Shown here one piece after another: positions 55,495 to 64,000 of a stretch of DNA of 64,000 nt. Position numbers and translations under genes: made by a program. The stretch comes from Beta vulgaris subsp. vulgaris (taxonomy: Eukaryota; Streptophyta; Magnoliopsida; Caryophyllales; Amaranthaceae), in contig NC_079202.1 in NCBI RefSeq assembly GCF_026745355.1, positions 6,589,629-6,653,628 on the forward strand, given 5' to 3'. Position 1 is the first letter of the stretch, and each line of letters begins with the position of its first letter. The notes beneath the pieces were generated by a model. That model was given only the letters and a program-made list of their open reading frames with translations, made no database searches and was not told the origin of the DNA.

Positions 55495-55745
55495 ATATTG
55501 CTGCGGTTTTAAACCGCAGCAATATTTGAACATATTGCTGCGGTTTCTGGGTAAAACCGCAGCAATATTTGAACATATTGCTGCGGTTTCTGGGTAAAAC
55601 CGCAGCAATATATTTAATTTATATCAGATTTGTAAAGCATATTGTTGCGGTTTCTGGGGAAAACCGCAGCAACATGCTGTAAATAATAATAAAAAATAGG
55701 CATATTGCTGCGGTTCCTAGTGAAAACCGCAGCAATATGTATTGC
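55495..55745. repeat. array of ATTGCTGCGGTTT palindromes in the CACTA left arm
   Basis: Five stem-loop units with ATATTGCTGCGGTTT and AAACCGCAGCAATAT arms are spaced by about 45-65 bp. Related units occur in the right arm (56715-56990). Confidence 0.85.
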
Positions 55746-56269
55746 CACAGGCAAAAAAAATTTTTTTTTTTTTTGCATTTTGTCATCAAATTTGAAAAAT
55801 AAAAATGCTGAAAAAAAATAAAACACAACAAATTCAAAGTAATGATAAACAAAACTTTCTCAAATAATTGCAATACTAGTTTCAAGCACAAATTTCTTAT
55901 GTAAAAAAATGCAAACATCACTCAATCATTCAAGAAAATAAACAAATAACTAAAGCAACACGATGTATACCAAATAGACCGCATAAACAAAAACTGACTT
56001 CAAACATATACATTGTTTTTTACAAATCTGATATAACTAACTAAAGTATACATTTTATACACAACATAAACATTGTTTTATAGACAAAAAATATATTAAA
56101 TAAAATAAGAAACTGAAAATTAGAAAAAAAATCCTAATTAAAACATAAATCTACAAAGATTTAAAACATAAACGAAAAAAAAACTACTGGATTTCGAAAT
56201 CCTAAAACACAAATCTACAAACCAAAAAAAAAGAAAACGAAAAACAAAACCAAAAAACAGATTCCGATG

Positions 56270-56690
56270 GTCAGTGTCTCCTTTCGCAGCGCTCGCATAA
56301 ACCCCTCGCATCAACCATCGGATTTCGACGAACGACAGACGACGATTGAGTGAAAATTCGTCTCTCGCTGATGGCGACGAACGACGAGGAGAGTGAGCGA
56401 ATGATTGTTGATGGCGACGAAGAGTGAACGAGTGTTGATGGCCGGTGATGATGGAGATCTGAACAAACGAACGAGGGAGGAAGCAAAGTTGGTAGATTTG
56501 TTGCGTCGAGCGAGGGTGGCGACGATGGGTGAGCAGGGAGGGTGAGAGAAAACGAACGGCTGAGAGTGAGATTGTCACTTGGCGAGGATGAGAGGAGAGA
56601 TAGGAGAGAGAGAGGAAAGAGAAAGGTGCTTGACAGGAGTGAAAGGCGTGAGATAATGAGTGAAAAAAACCCTAATTGACATGCCACGCC
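56270..56690 (-). other. ORF-bearing GC-richer segment inside the CACTA element
   Basis: Overlapping minus-strand frames (56687-56271; 56578-56138) are rich in Ser/Leu and show no domain. Base composition differs from the AT-rich arms. It may be a captured fragment of host DNA or an old element leader; nothing recognisable was found. Confidence 0.35.
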
Positions 56691-58499
56691 TTATATATTT
56701 TATTTTAATATTTTTAATGATATTGTTGCGGTTTTTGTCAAGAATCGCAACAATAAATTAAAATATTATTTTTTAATATCATTTTAATATATTGCTGCGA
56801 TTTTTGTCAAGAACCATAGCAATATGTCTGGTCAAATAGTCAACTTTAATTTTTTCAAAAATTTCCTGTTGACATCATATTGCTGCGGTTTTAGGTCGAA
56901 ACCGCAACAATATCTTTAATTCATATTTTACATTTTCTTTTTACGTGATATATTGCTGCGTATTGGTAAAGCCGCAGCAATAAGCAATTATTCTACTAGT
57001 GATTGGGCCCAAAAACAAGAGATTGGAGACGTTTGATGTTGTAATCGACTTCTTTCCTCCAAGTTTGCTTGTTTCTCTTCTCTCTCTTTTTGTTTCCCCA
57101 TTTTTGTAGTTGTTTGAAGCTCACTGTAACCCAGAGATAAGAGAGAAATAAAGATGAATGTTGAGCTTCTCGCTTCTGTTGCTATGGTGTTGTTTTTCGT
57201 TTTTACCATTGGTTTATTCAACCCACAAGTTTATCCACAAATTTCTCCAGCTCACAAGTTTTCTATGGTTCGAATTCAATCATTAGAAGACATGAATTCT
57301 AGGAAATGGTAGATTTTTCCTTTGAATTATGCACACCTATCATAAATTTGCTCATGTACCTATAAATTAAATGGTGAGAGGAGAGAGAAAATGGAGATTC
57401 TCCATTGTTTTATGTTCAATTTGTGGTCAAAAGAGAGAATGAGAATGGCAGAAGTTGGGGTCGTCGAAGAGAGAGAATGGTTCTCGTATTCGTGGAGGAC
57501 CATAATGTCCCAAAATTCGTGGACTTGATCCCAACCGCCGGATATAATTAATGTCATTTAGTGATCCTGATCTTCTATTTTCAGTTCAGCTTTATGTATG
57601 TTTTCACAAGATCTTGTTGCTATATATAATAATCTGCCCGTTCCAAAATAGTATGAACACTTTTCTACTTGGTTTCTCCTAAATTAGCTTCAAACCCTCC
57701 ATTTTTTTATGATCTCACTATTATTGAACTTCCTCCTAAAAATGACAACGAGTCAGTTTTGGAATGAGTCCGTAAGGACCCGAATAAATATTTGCTTCTT
57801 GGGATGAGTGGACCGAATCAATAGGATTTGATATTCAACCAACAACCCGAGCATGAGGAAGAACTACAAGTTTAAGCACTGCAATTTATTCACGTGGGTT
57901 CGCAAAGATCATCTCATTCAAGAGAATAAAGATTCGGTCATTTGATGTGTTGGGAAGCCAATAAAGATGGCCAATAGTGCGGGCTAATTCAGCCCAATCC
58001 ACTTCTTGGGATGAGTGGCATGAGCCCGCAAAAAGCCCGATCCAGCCCAGCTCGAACCGTGAAATTGGTGGGTGGATCGTGAGCCAGATTTTTTGAACCC
58101 AGCCCATGAAAACCTGCTACTAAAACTGCCCAAGACGGTCCACGAAAGCGGTCCAGCCCAGCCCATGAACCAGACTAATCCAACCCAAGTCATTATTTAA
58201 CCAAATTGTGCATATTGTAATCAAATTGTATATATTCTAATCAAATTGCATATATTATAATTCAATCAAATTCAAAAATAATGAAATCATTCATTAATAT
58301 TAATAATTGTATATATTTTAATTAATATTAACGGGTATTTCACCAAATACCCCCGACAAATCGCGAAATTCACAATATACCCTCAATGTTTCAGAAATGC
58401 ACAATATACCCCGGACTATTCGAAGACATGCACCAGTTACCCTTTTTCTAACTGTCGTCAACTCACCGTTAGCATTATTTACAATTTTACCACCATTAA

Positions 58500-58592
58500 A
58501 CCCTAAACCTAATTCTAATCTAATCCTAATCCTAATTCAAATCTAACCCTACCCCTACCCCTAACCCTTCTCCTTACCCTAACCCTAACCCC
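58500..58592. repeat. telomere-like CCCTAA-rich stretch, left inner TIR edge
   Basis: Degenerate CCTAATCCTAA grading into CCCTAACCCTAACCCC. It is mirrored by GGGTTAGGGTTAGGG at 59950-60010 in inverted orientation. Confidence 0.75.
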
Positions 58593-58599
58593 TTGGTAG

Positions 58600-58940
58600 C
58601 CCCCACCCCTACTCCTCCACCCCACCCTAGCCCCCACCCCTCCCCCTCCCCCAGCGCCACAGCACCGCTCCCCCTCCCCCAGCCGCAGCACTGCTCCCCT
58701 CCCCCTCTTCGTTCACCGATGCAGCACCTCCCACCCCTCCCCTCCACCGGTCCCCCTCCACTGGTCCCTCTCCCCCTCCAACTACTGCCAGAAATTTGCG
58801 TGTCCCCCTTCGAATTCGAAAACCGCTCCATCGGTCCCCTCCCCCTCTACTGCTGCCGGAAATTCGACTCCCCCCCTCCAACTACTGCCGGAATTCGAGT
58901 CCCCCTCTACTGCTGCGGGAAATTCGAGCCCCCCCCCCTC
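58600..58940. repeat. C-rich minisatellite (ACTGCTGCCGGAAATTCGA units)
   Basis: CCCCTCCCCC tracts lead into repeated units with CTACTGCCGGAAATTCGA and CCCCCTCTACTGCTGC, about 30-60 bp apart. Units continue after the nested insertion at 59700-59770. Open frames here are composition artefacts. Confidence 0.7.
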
Positions 58941-58944
58941 CAAC

Positions 58945-59699
58945 CATAGGCGGATCTAGAGGGGGTACAAGGGTACAACTGTACCCCATTATTTCTGGAA
59001 AATAATGAAAACAAATCAATATGTTGAGGTTTGTCTTGTTGGTAGTAAAAGGGAAAATAAAGATCCATGAATTCATGAGGAGGTCTTGAGTTCAAAACCC
59101 CCACAAAGTTCTTTTTTTTGCGTTCATTACTCCCCTTTGACTCATGTTTAATTTATCTTCAATACTTCTACTATATACTACTCTCTACGGGCCTATGGCT
59201 ATTAGTGTGAAACTAAAAATTTATAAATAAGATTACTCTGCAACTACAAATTCATAAGCCCACAAAAAGAAAAGCTCCAGAATAATAATTTTGTCTCTAT
59301 TCTTTTTCCTTCAAAATTTCCTCATTTATATACTTAAACTATTGTTTTTAAATTGAACAACTTATTTTTAAAGATCTGGTTATTTAAATTGAAACATTGA
59401 ACACTTAAATAGTTAGCAATTATATCTAAGTTCTTACTTAAACTTAAGGAGATAAGAATTTCCTCATTTATATACTTAAACAACTGTTTTTAAATTGAAC
59501 AACTTATTTTTAAAGATCTGGTTATTTTAATTGAAACATTGAGCACTTAAATAGTTAGCAATTATATCTAAGTTCTTAATTAAACTTAGGGAGAAAAAAA
59601 TGTTAATAAAGCTTTATTTTGAAAAAAAAATAAATTAACGAGTCTAAGTACTTACGTATTCATAACCCCATGAGTAAATTCCTAGATACGCTACTACGG
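58945..59699. mobile_element. third-level insertion splitting the C-rich minisatellite
   Basis: The left end ATAGGCGGATCTAG and the right end, reversed GTAGTAGCGTATCTAG, are roughly inverted. CTCCAA lies outside both ends (58938-58943, 59700-59705), possibly part of the target duplication. The minisatellite is continuous if this 755-bp AT-rich block is removed. Superfamily unclear. Confidence 0.6.
59320..59600. repeat. ~140-bp tandem duplication
   Basis: TTCCTCATTTATATACTTAA occurs at 59319 and 59459. The two copies run on in parallel through TTTTTAAATTGAACAACTTA and AAATAGTTAGCAATTATATC, with few differences. Confidence 0.88.
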
Positions 59700-59944
59700 C
59701 TCCAAATGCTGCCGGAAATTCAAGTCCCCCCTCCCCCTCCAACCGCTGCCGGAAATTCGAGTTCCCGTTCGAATTCAAAATAAAGATGAGGACGAGAGAT
59801 GGGCTGCGGTGACAGGGGGAAGGGTTGTTGGGGGGCTGCGCTGGGTTAAAGGGGATGGGGATGGGCTGGCGGCGGCGGTGGCAGGGGGAAGGGGTGGGGT
59901 CTGCGCTAGGTTAGAGGGGAGGGGGAGGGGTGGGGGTGGACGGT

Positions 59945-60010
59945 AGGAGGTGGGTTAGGGTTAGGGTTAGGGATTAAATATTAGGGTTAGAGATTAGGCT
60001 TAAATTATAG
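59945..60010. repeat. telomere-like GGGTTA-rich stretch, right inner TIR edge
   Basis: GGGTTAGGGTTAGGGTTAGGG followed by degenerate repeats, inverted relative to 58500-58592. Confidence 0.75.
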
Positions 60011-61941
60011 GATTAGGGTTTAATGATGGCAAAATTATAAATAATGCTAACGGTGAGTTAACGACAGTTAGAAAAAAGATATTTGGTGCACTTTTCAAAT
60101 ACTCAGGGATATACGGTGCATTTCTAAAACATTGAGGGTATATTGTGAATTTCGCGATTTGTCGGGGGTATTTGATGAAAAAGTGTAATATTAAAGGTTT
60201 TATGTAACAATAATAAGTGATGATATAACTTGGAAACAAAAATTCTCATGCCGGCCCGCTAGCCCGTTAGCCCATGAACTGCTATAACCGCTTCCCGAAC
60301 CGTGAAAACAGGTAACAGACCGGTGTGGACTAATATTTTTCAGCCCGTGGACCAGCCCACCCAAACCATGAATTTCAGGGTCTGGTCCTGGGCTGTGAAA
60401 TCTCAGCCCAGCCCACTACGGCCCACGGACCAGCCCACCCAGCATGCACCAGTGGCCATCTCTAGAAGCCAATAATGCTTTCAAGTGTTGTGGTTAGCTT
60501 GAAATAAAAGTTGTTGAAGTTTTGTGTATTTGCTTTATAAAATAGTGGTTATTATACATTAGAGCAACTACTTTATATATTTTAAGGGTAACTTTTTTCA
60601 GTTTTAAGGTAACATATTAAGGATAACTTTATATATTTCAAGGGAAACTTTATACATTATAAGTTTAATTTTTACCACTTTTTGGATAACTTTATTATAT
60701 TAAGATTAACATTCATTTCTTAGTAACTTTGAGTATTATAAGACTAACTTTGACTAATTAGTAACTTTAAGTCTTGATATTCTTCCCCACCTTCTTCTTC
60801 AACCTGCATCTTCTTCCTTTTCTCTTTCTCTCACAACTTTCACAAAAATGCGAAAAATCTAATCAATTCAAATTGCAGCTCCATAACTTAGTAAATCACT
60901 AAAATACGTCATCAACAAAACTGAGCTAGAATTAGCACCAGAATGTTCCTCTAATCATCATCAGTACTATAATATGAAGTCTCCTCTAAATTATCAGACA
61001 GTACAACATCATTTTGTTTCAATTTTCATCATTCAAAAGAAAGTACAAATAGCACGAACAAAGAGAGAGAATCACTGGGCAGGCTAAGGAATTAGTTGAC
61101 GGCGAGTGGCAACAAGCTTGGACATGGCGTCGCGGCGAATAGGATGAAGAAAGGAAGTATCAACATATCATTTTAGGAGAGAGATTCAAGGAATCCGAGT
61201 AGACGAAGGTTGAATTGTGCGGAAGAGAAATCGTGATTTTTTAAAGCAAAATTGGGCCCGAAAACAAGAGATTCCAGATGTTTGATGTTGTAATCGACTT
61301 CTTTCCTCCAAGTTTGCTTGTTTCTCATCTCTCTCTTCTTGTTTCGCCATTGTTGTAGTTGTTTGAAGCTCATTGTAACTCAGAGATAAGATAAAGATGA
61401 ATGTTGATCTTCTCGCTTCTATATTGCTATGGTGTTGTTTTTCGTTTTTACCATTGGCTTATTCAACCCACAAGTTTATCCACAAATTTTTTGAGCTCAC
61501 AAGTTTTCTAGGGTTTGAATTCAAGCATTAGAAGACATGAATTCTAGAGATTTATGTTCAATTCATGGTCAGAAGAGAGAATGAGAATCGCAGAAGTTGG
61601 GGTCGTCAAAGAGAGAGAATGGTTCTCGTTGTCGTGGAGGACCATAATGTCCCAGTTTTCGTGGACTTGCTCCCAATCGCCGGATATAATTAATGTCATT
61701 CAATGATCTAGATCTTCTATTTTTAGAATTCAACTTTATGTATGTTTTCACAAGATCTTGTCGCTGTATATAATAATCCGCCCGTTCCAAAATAGTATGA
61801 ATACTTTTCTACTTGGTTTGTCCTAAATTAGCTTCAAACTCTCCATTTTTGTATGATCTCACTATTATTAAACTTCCTCCTAGAGATGACAACGAGTCGG
61901 ATTTGGGATGAGTTCGTAAGGACCCGAAATAATATTTGCTT

Positions 61942-62360
61942 TCAGTGACTGGATCTAGGATATGACAAATTGGGATTTAGATCCAATACCTATGGGTTCC
62001 AAGGATTTAAGTCTAAACAAGTCCAAAATCAGTAAACTACGTGTTCCAGCAGGTGTTTAAATATTTCAAGGAGAGAGATAATAAAATATAAACCACAAAT
62101 TTTTGGAAAAGACGGTCTCACGTTAGTCTTAAAGTGAGACCTGCCCAAGTCCAAGAGATATATGTTTTTAACAAAGGATCGCATCTAACAAATTCTCACG
62201 ATAATATTTTTGGTGAATTAGTTGATATTTCTAGTGAATTAGTTAAGTATTCTAGCACAATAGTTTAGAGTTGGTAATCTACATGTAGACTTACATTATT
62301 TTTTAGTTAATATTATCCAGTACATTAGTTAGTGTTGTTTTTATAATTAGTTAAGATATA
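61942..62360. other. AT-rich sequence with an inverted GGTCTCAC motif
   Basis: A short inverted pair GACGGTCTCAC / GTGAGACC at about 62113-62143 is present. Otherwise no features. Confidence 0.4.
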
Positions 62361-62618
62361 CTCCCTCTGTTTTTTTTTTTTCATTCTCACTTTCCTATGC
62401 GCGTATCCCAATGCACCTCTTTGAGCTTAAATATCTTTCATTATATATTAGTAAAAATTATAACGATTGAATATTAATAATCTACTAATTGAGACGAATC
62501 AAACAATACCCCACATGACTATGTTTTTTCTTATAAATTGTGAAACAATTAGAAGATTCTCTCTAAGTATGAATAGTGTCAAGATTCTAAGTGAGAAAGA
62601 TAAAAAAAACAGAGGGAG
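62361..62618. mobile_element. Stowaway-like (Tc1/mariner) MITE
   Basis: The left end CTCCCTCTGTTTTTT and the right end, reversed CTCCCTCTGTTTTTT, match exactly. TA flanks both ends (62359-62360, 62619-62620). 258 bp. The ORF at 62467-62703 starts within the element and reads past its right end; it is not supported. Confidence 0.87.
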
Positions 62619-62951
62619 TATTAAGCATTATTTAGTTTTCAATATAAACGAAGAATTAAACTTTTTTATAAATCTAAAATGGCAAATACAAAAGACAACT
62701 TGAACGAAGAAAGAACTTAAAACAATTTAGCGTTTGGAGTAATTGTACCTATTTCAGTTTGGCTATGGGAATTTGTTTTTTTGAGTCATCTCAAGATGAC
62801 TTTTCTTCCTTGCACTTTTTCTCTTTGTTCTAATATACTCCAGTGCTTAACTAATATACTTTAGCATTAGACTAATTCATCCAGAAGCAATTTAAGGCTA
62901 ACATAACTAACATATCAAAGCATTTAACTGATCCCGCTGCTGATTTGATTA

Positions 62952-63327
62952 TAGGTGTAAGTGGATTGGACTTTCCCAAATCCAAATCCAAATCCAGTCC
63001 AATTTTTTTCGAACTCGAGAAATTGAGTCCAAGTTCGATCCAAATATTTTATGAGTCCAGTCCAGTTTAGTCCGAATTCAGTCCTGTTCAATTATTATAT
63101 ATTTTTTTTATTCAAATTCAATTATGAGAAAACGTTGTGAAATTATTGTTTTACTGGACTGGCCTTATTGGACTCCAAAGGGGTGAGTCGAAATTCAGTC
63201 CGAAAACATTTGGACTCGAAAATTTGAGTCCAAGTCCAGTCCAAAATTTTTTTATTCCAGTCTAGTCCGACAAGTTTGGACTCAATTGGATTGTACTTTT
63301 GACTTTTCGCAGTCCACTTACCTCTTT
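62952..63327. mobile_element. hAT-like MITE with GAGTCCA repeats
   Basis: Terminal TAGGTGTAAGTGGATTGG and, reversed, AGAGGTAAGTGGACTGC are imperfect inverted repeats. The interior is filled with AATCCAAATCC and GAGTCCAAGTCCAGTCC repeats. Target duplication not clear. It is similar in design to 52328-52883. Confidence 0.55.
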
Positions 63328-63589
63328 AAGGTTGATGCCAGAATGATATCAGCAGGTTTCACGTTAACACTAATATGAACCTTCTTTTTAGAATGGACTT
63401 AATATAAGCATTTAAATAACTACAGTAAAATTGATCGGGATGACATTTCTAATTTAGCTCCAAATAGTAATAATTCATAATCGAAATTCAAATTTATTAT
63501 CAACTCATCATACCTTAAAAAATCAATCGAGAAAAAAAAAAAGTAATATTATCCTAAAAGGGCAAAAAATTATCATTTCACTCCCTGAT

Positions 63590-63760
63590 TTATCAGCCGA
63601 ATCGAGACCGAACATACCCAGGCTCGGCTCGAGAATGAATGAGTTCGAGCTCGGCTCGGCTCGAAGCTCGTCGAGCCTAAAAAATTTAGGCTCGGCTCGA
63701 GCTCGAAACGAACAAAACCAGGTTCGGCTCGGCTCGAAGCTTGGCTCATGAAATTAAAAT
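63590..63760. repeat. GGCTCGGCTCGAG-type inverted low-complexity repeat
   Basis: GGCTCGGCTCGAAGCTCG and its inverted forms recur around a centre near 63680, a composition seen in some plant hAT MITEs. Ends not defined. Confidence 0.5.
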
Positions 63761-64000
63761 TTTAAAAATTGAAAGAAAATTTAGCTTAACATTATCCAAG
63801 ACTTTAGATATAGCTCAATGTTTTGCCAAACTTTTTATAAGTATGAATGTCAAGCTAATTTTCATTAAATAATGCAAGCCCAACAACCATACATTCTACT
63901 CCTATCTATACCCCATATATAATACAAGAGGTCCCTTATTACTCTTGCTTTCTCCTCGATGTGGGACTTTTAATATCCCAACAAAGGAACTCACTTAGGC
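63761..64000. other. AT-rich right edge of the window
   Basis: No gene seen. GATGTGGGACTTTTAATATCC near 63958-63978 looks like repeat-element sequence, but there is not enough to classify it. Confidence 0.35.

Larger units (their letters stand above)
55397..57001. mobile_element. non-autonomous CACTA (En/Spm) transposon
   Basis: It begins CACTAGTAGAGTAAATGCTT and ends, reversed, CACTAGTAGAATAATTGCTT, with target duplication ATT (55394-55396, 57002-57004). The paralogous copy B has the uninterrupted site (AAAATTGGGCCC near 61250), confirming both ends. Subterminal regions carry repeated inverted ATTGCTGCGGTTT / AAACCGCAGCAAT units, the presumed transposase binding sites. No transposase is present. 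Confidence 0.93.
54492..57821. repeat. tandem segmental duplication, copy A (with CACTA insertion)
   Basis: The sequence from TAGGATTTTATATTCAACC at 54492 to 57821 is repeated directly at 57822-61941. Shared landmarks are the GRF fragment, a block of TAACTTT-rich DNA, GAAATCGTGATTTTTT, AACAAGAGATT, and CCCGTTCCAAAATAGTATGA. Without insertions the unit is about 1.7 kb. The shared part includes a short frame starting MNVELLASV (57154) that is broken in copy B, so it is not called as a gene. Confidence 0.85.
58332..60185. mobile_element. Mutator-like element with ~170-bp TIRs, nested in the hAT-like element
   Basis: Long inverted arms share CAAATACCCCCGACAAATCG, AAATTCACAATATACCCTCA and TAACTCACCGTTAGCATTAT-type blocks (58340-58500 against 60175-60010). 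A perfect 9-bp duplication TAATATTAA (58323-58331, 60186-60194) matches the Mutator target length. No transposase frame is seen. The interior is CCCCCT-rich and contains a further insertion. Confidence 0.88.
57962..60464. mobile_element. hAT-like element interrupting duplication copy B
   Basis: It has termini TAAAGATGGCCAATAGTGC and, reversed, TAGAGATGGCCACTGGTGC. The perfect 8-bp duplication is GAAGCCAA (57954-57961, 60465-60472). About 650 bp belong to this element itself, full of GCCCAGCCC and CCCATGAA repeats in both orientations; the rest is a nested insertion. The paralogous uninterrupted site in copy A (GAAGCAAATAATGC near 54616) supports the boundaries. Confidence 0.87.
57822..61941. 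repeat. tandem segmental duplication, copy B (with nested insertions)
   Basis: Direct copy of 54492-57821, starting TAGGATTTGATATTCAACC. It lacks the CACTA element but is split by the hAT-like element at 57962-60464. After 60465 the homology resumes with GAAGCCAATAATGCTTTCAA, matching copy A near 54616. Confidence 0.85.

Noticed and set aside
57154..57312. Short hydrophobic ORF beginning MNVELLASV
   Set aside because: The frame is broken in the duplicated copy at 61397, and it has no known family, so coding is not supported.
58593..58949. 118-aa Pro-rich ORF and overlapping Gly-rich minus-strand ORFs
   Set aside because: They are translations of a CCCCCT minisatellite, with no signal peptide or homologue recognised.
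1..64000. tRNA, rRNA or miRNA genes
   Set aside because: The only tRNA-like matches are retrotransposon primer sites. No cloverleaf, rRNA segment or convincing miRNA precursor was noticed by eye; tRNAscan-SE and Infernal would be needed to be sure.

Overview
The window is plant nuclear DNA, from an AT-rich eudicot-type genome dominated by transposable elements. The signs are plant-type LTR retrotransposons (Tekay chromovirus, Athila, Tat-like, a copia-type LTR), a plant LINE with DUF4283-like ORF1, CACTA/hAT/Mutator/Harbinger/Stowaway DNA transposons, and intron-containing genes with GT-AG junctions. I cannot name the species from sequence alone.

Only two host genes are well supported. (1) A four-exon + strand gene at 22625-26508 encodes a small lysine/serine-rich, probably nuclear protein with a conserved YDFPGQKRDPP ... 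MESGLLPLKEA core. Its first exon needs a one-base frame correction and its third intron is about 2.9 kb. (2) A four-exon + strand gene at 45123-46589 (323 aa) encodes a short coiled-coil protein with a C-terminal DLNxxP (EAR-type) repression motif. A diverged second copy of its promoter and 5' leader lies about 1.4 kb upstream, with a dead hAT-type transposase fragment between the copies. Weak candidates are a 100-aa ORF with an internal repeat (2077-2379), a frameshifted minus-strand gene (3518-4220) and a 156-aa ORF (6232-6702). A GRF-type zinc-finger remnant sits in a tandem duplication at 54.5-61.9 kb.

Layout. 1-427: 5' LTR and primer binding site of a copia-type element that leaves the window to the left. 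642-1804: hAT-like TIR element. 6.88-22.3 kb: a decayed LINE split by a 10.7-kb Tekay chromovirus (9039-19768, minus strand, target duplication CCGCT, LTRs of 2.9 kb). 22.6-26.5 kb: host gene 1, followed by two TIR elements. 27.9-42.8 kb: a decayed Tat-like element (LTR start, gag, tandem array, opposite-strand ORF remnants) split by an 11.1-kb Athila element (29919-41045, minus strand, target duplication CTATA). 43.3-47.0 kb: host gene 2, its promoter duplication and a Harbinger MITE. 47089-52007: a non-autonomous LTR element with no recognisable protein but a striking internal architecture of tandem arrays and a hairpin repeated 14 times. 52.0-54.2 kb: Stowaway, hAT-like and Harbinger-like elements with nesting. 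54.5-61.9 kb: a tandem segmental duplication, copy A carrying a CACTA insertion and copy B a three-level nest (hAT-like > Mutator-like > third element). 61.9-64 kb: further short repeats.

Insertion order can be read from nesting and target duplications: LINE before Tekay; Tat-like before Athila; segmental duplication before CACTA (copy B keeps the empty site). Differences between the LTR pairs, and the breaks in host and element reading frames, are enriched in one-base homopolymer indels. Residual assembly error is therefore a serious alternative to genuine decay for several broken genes.
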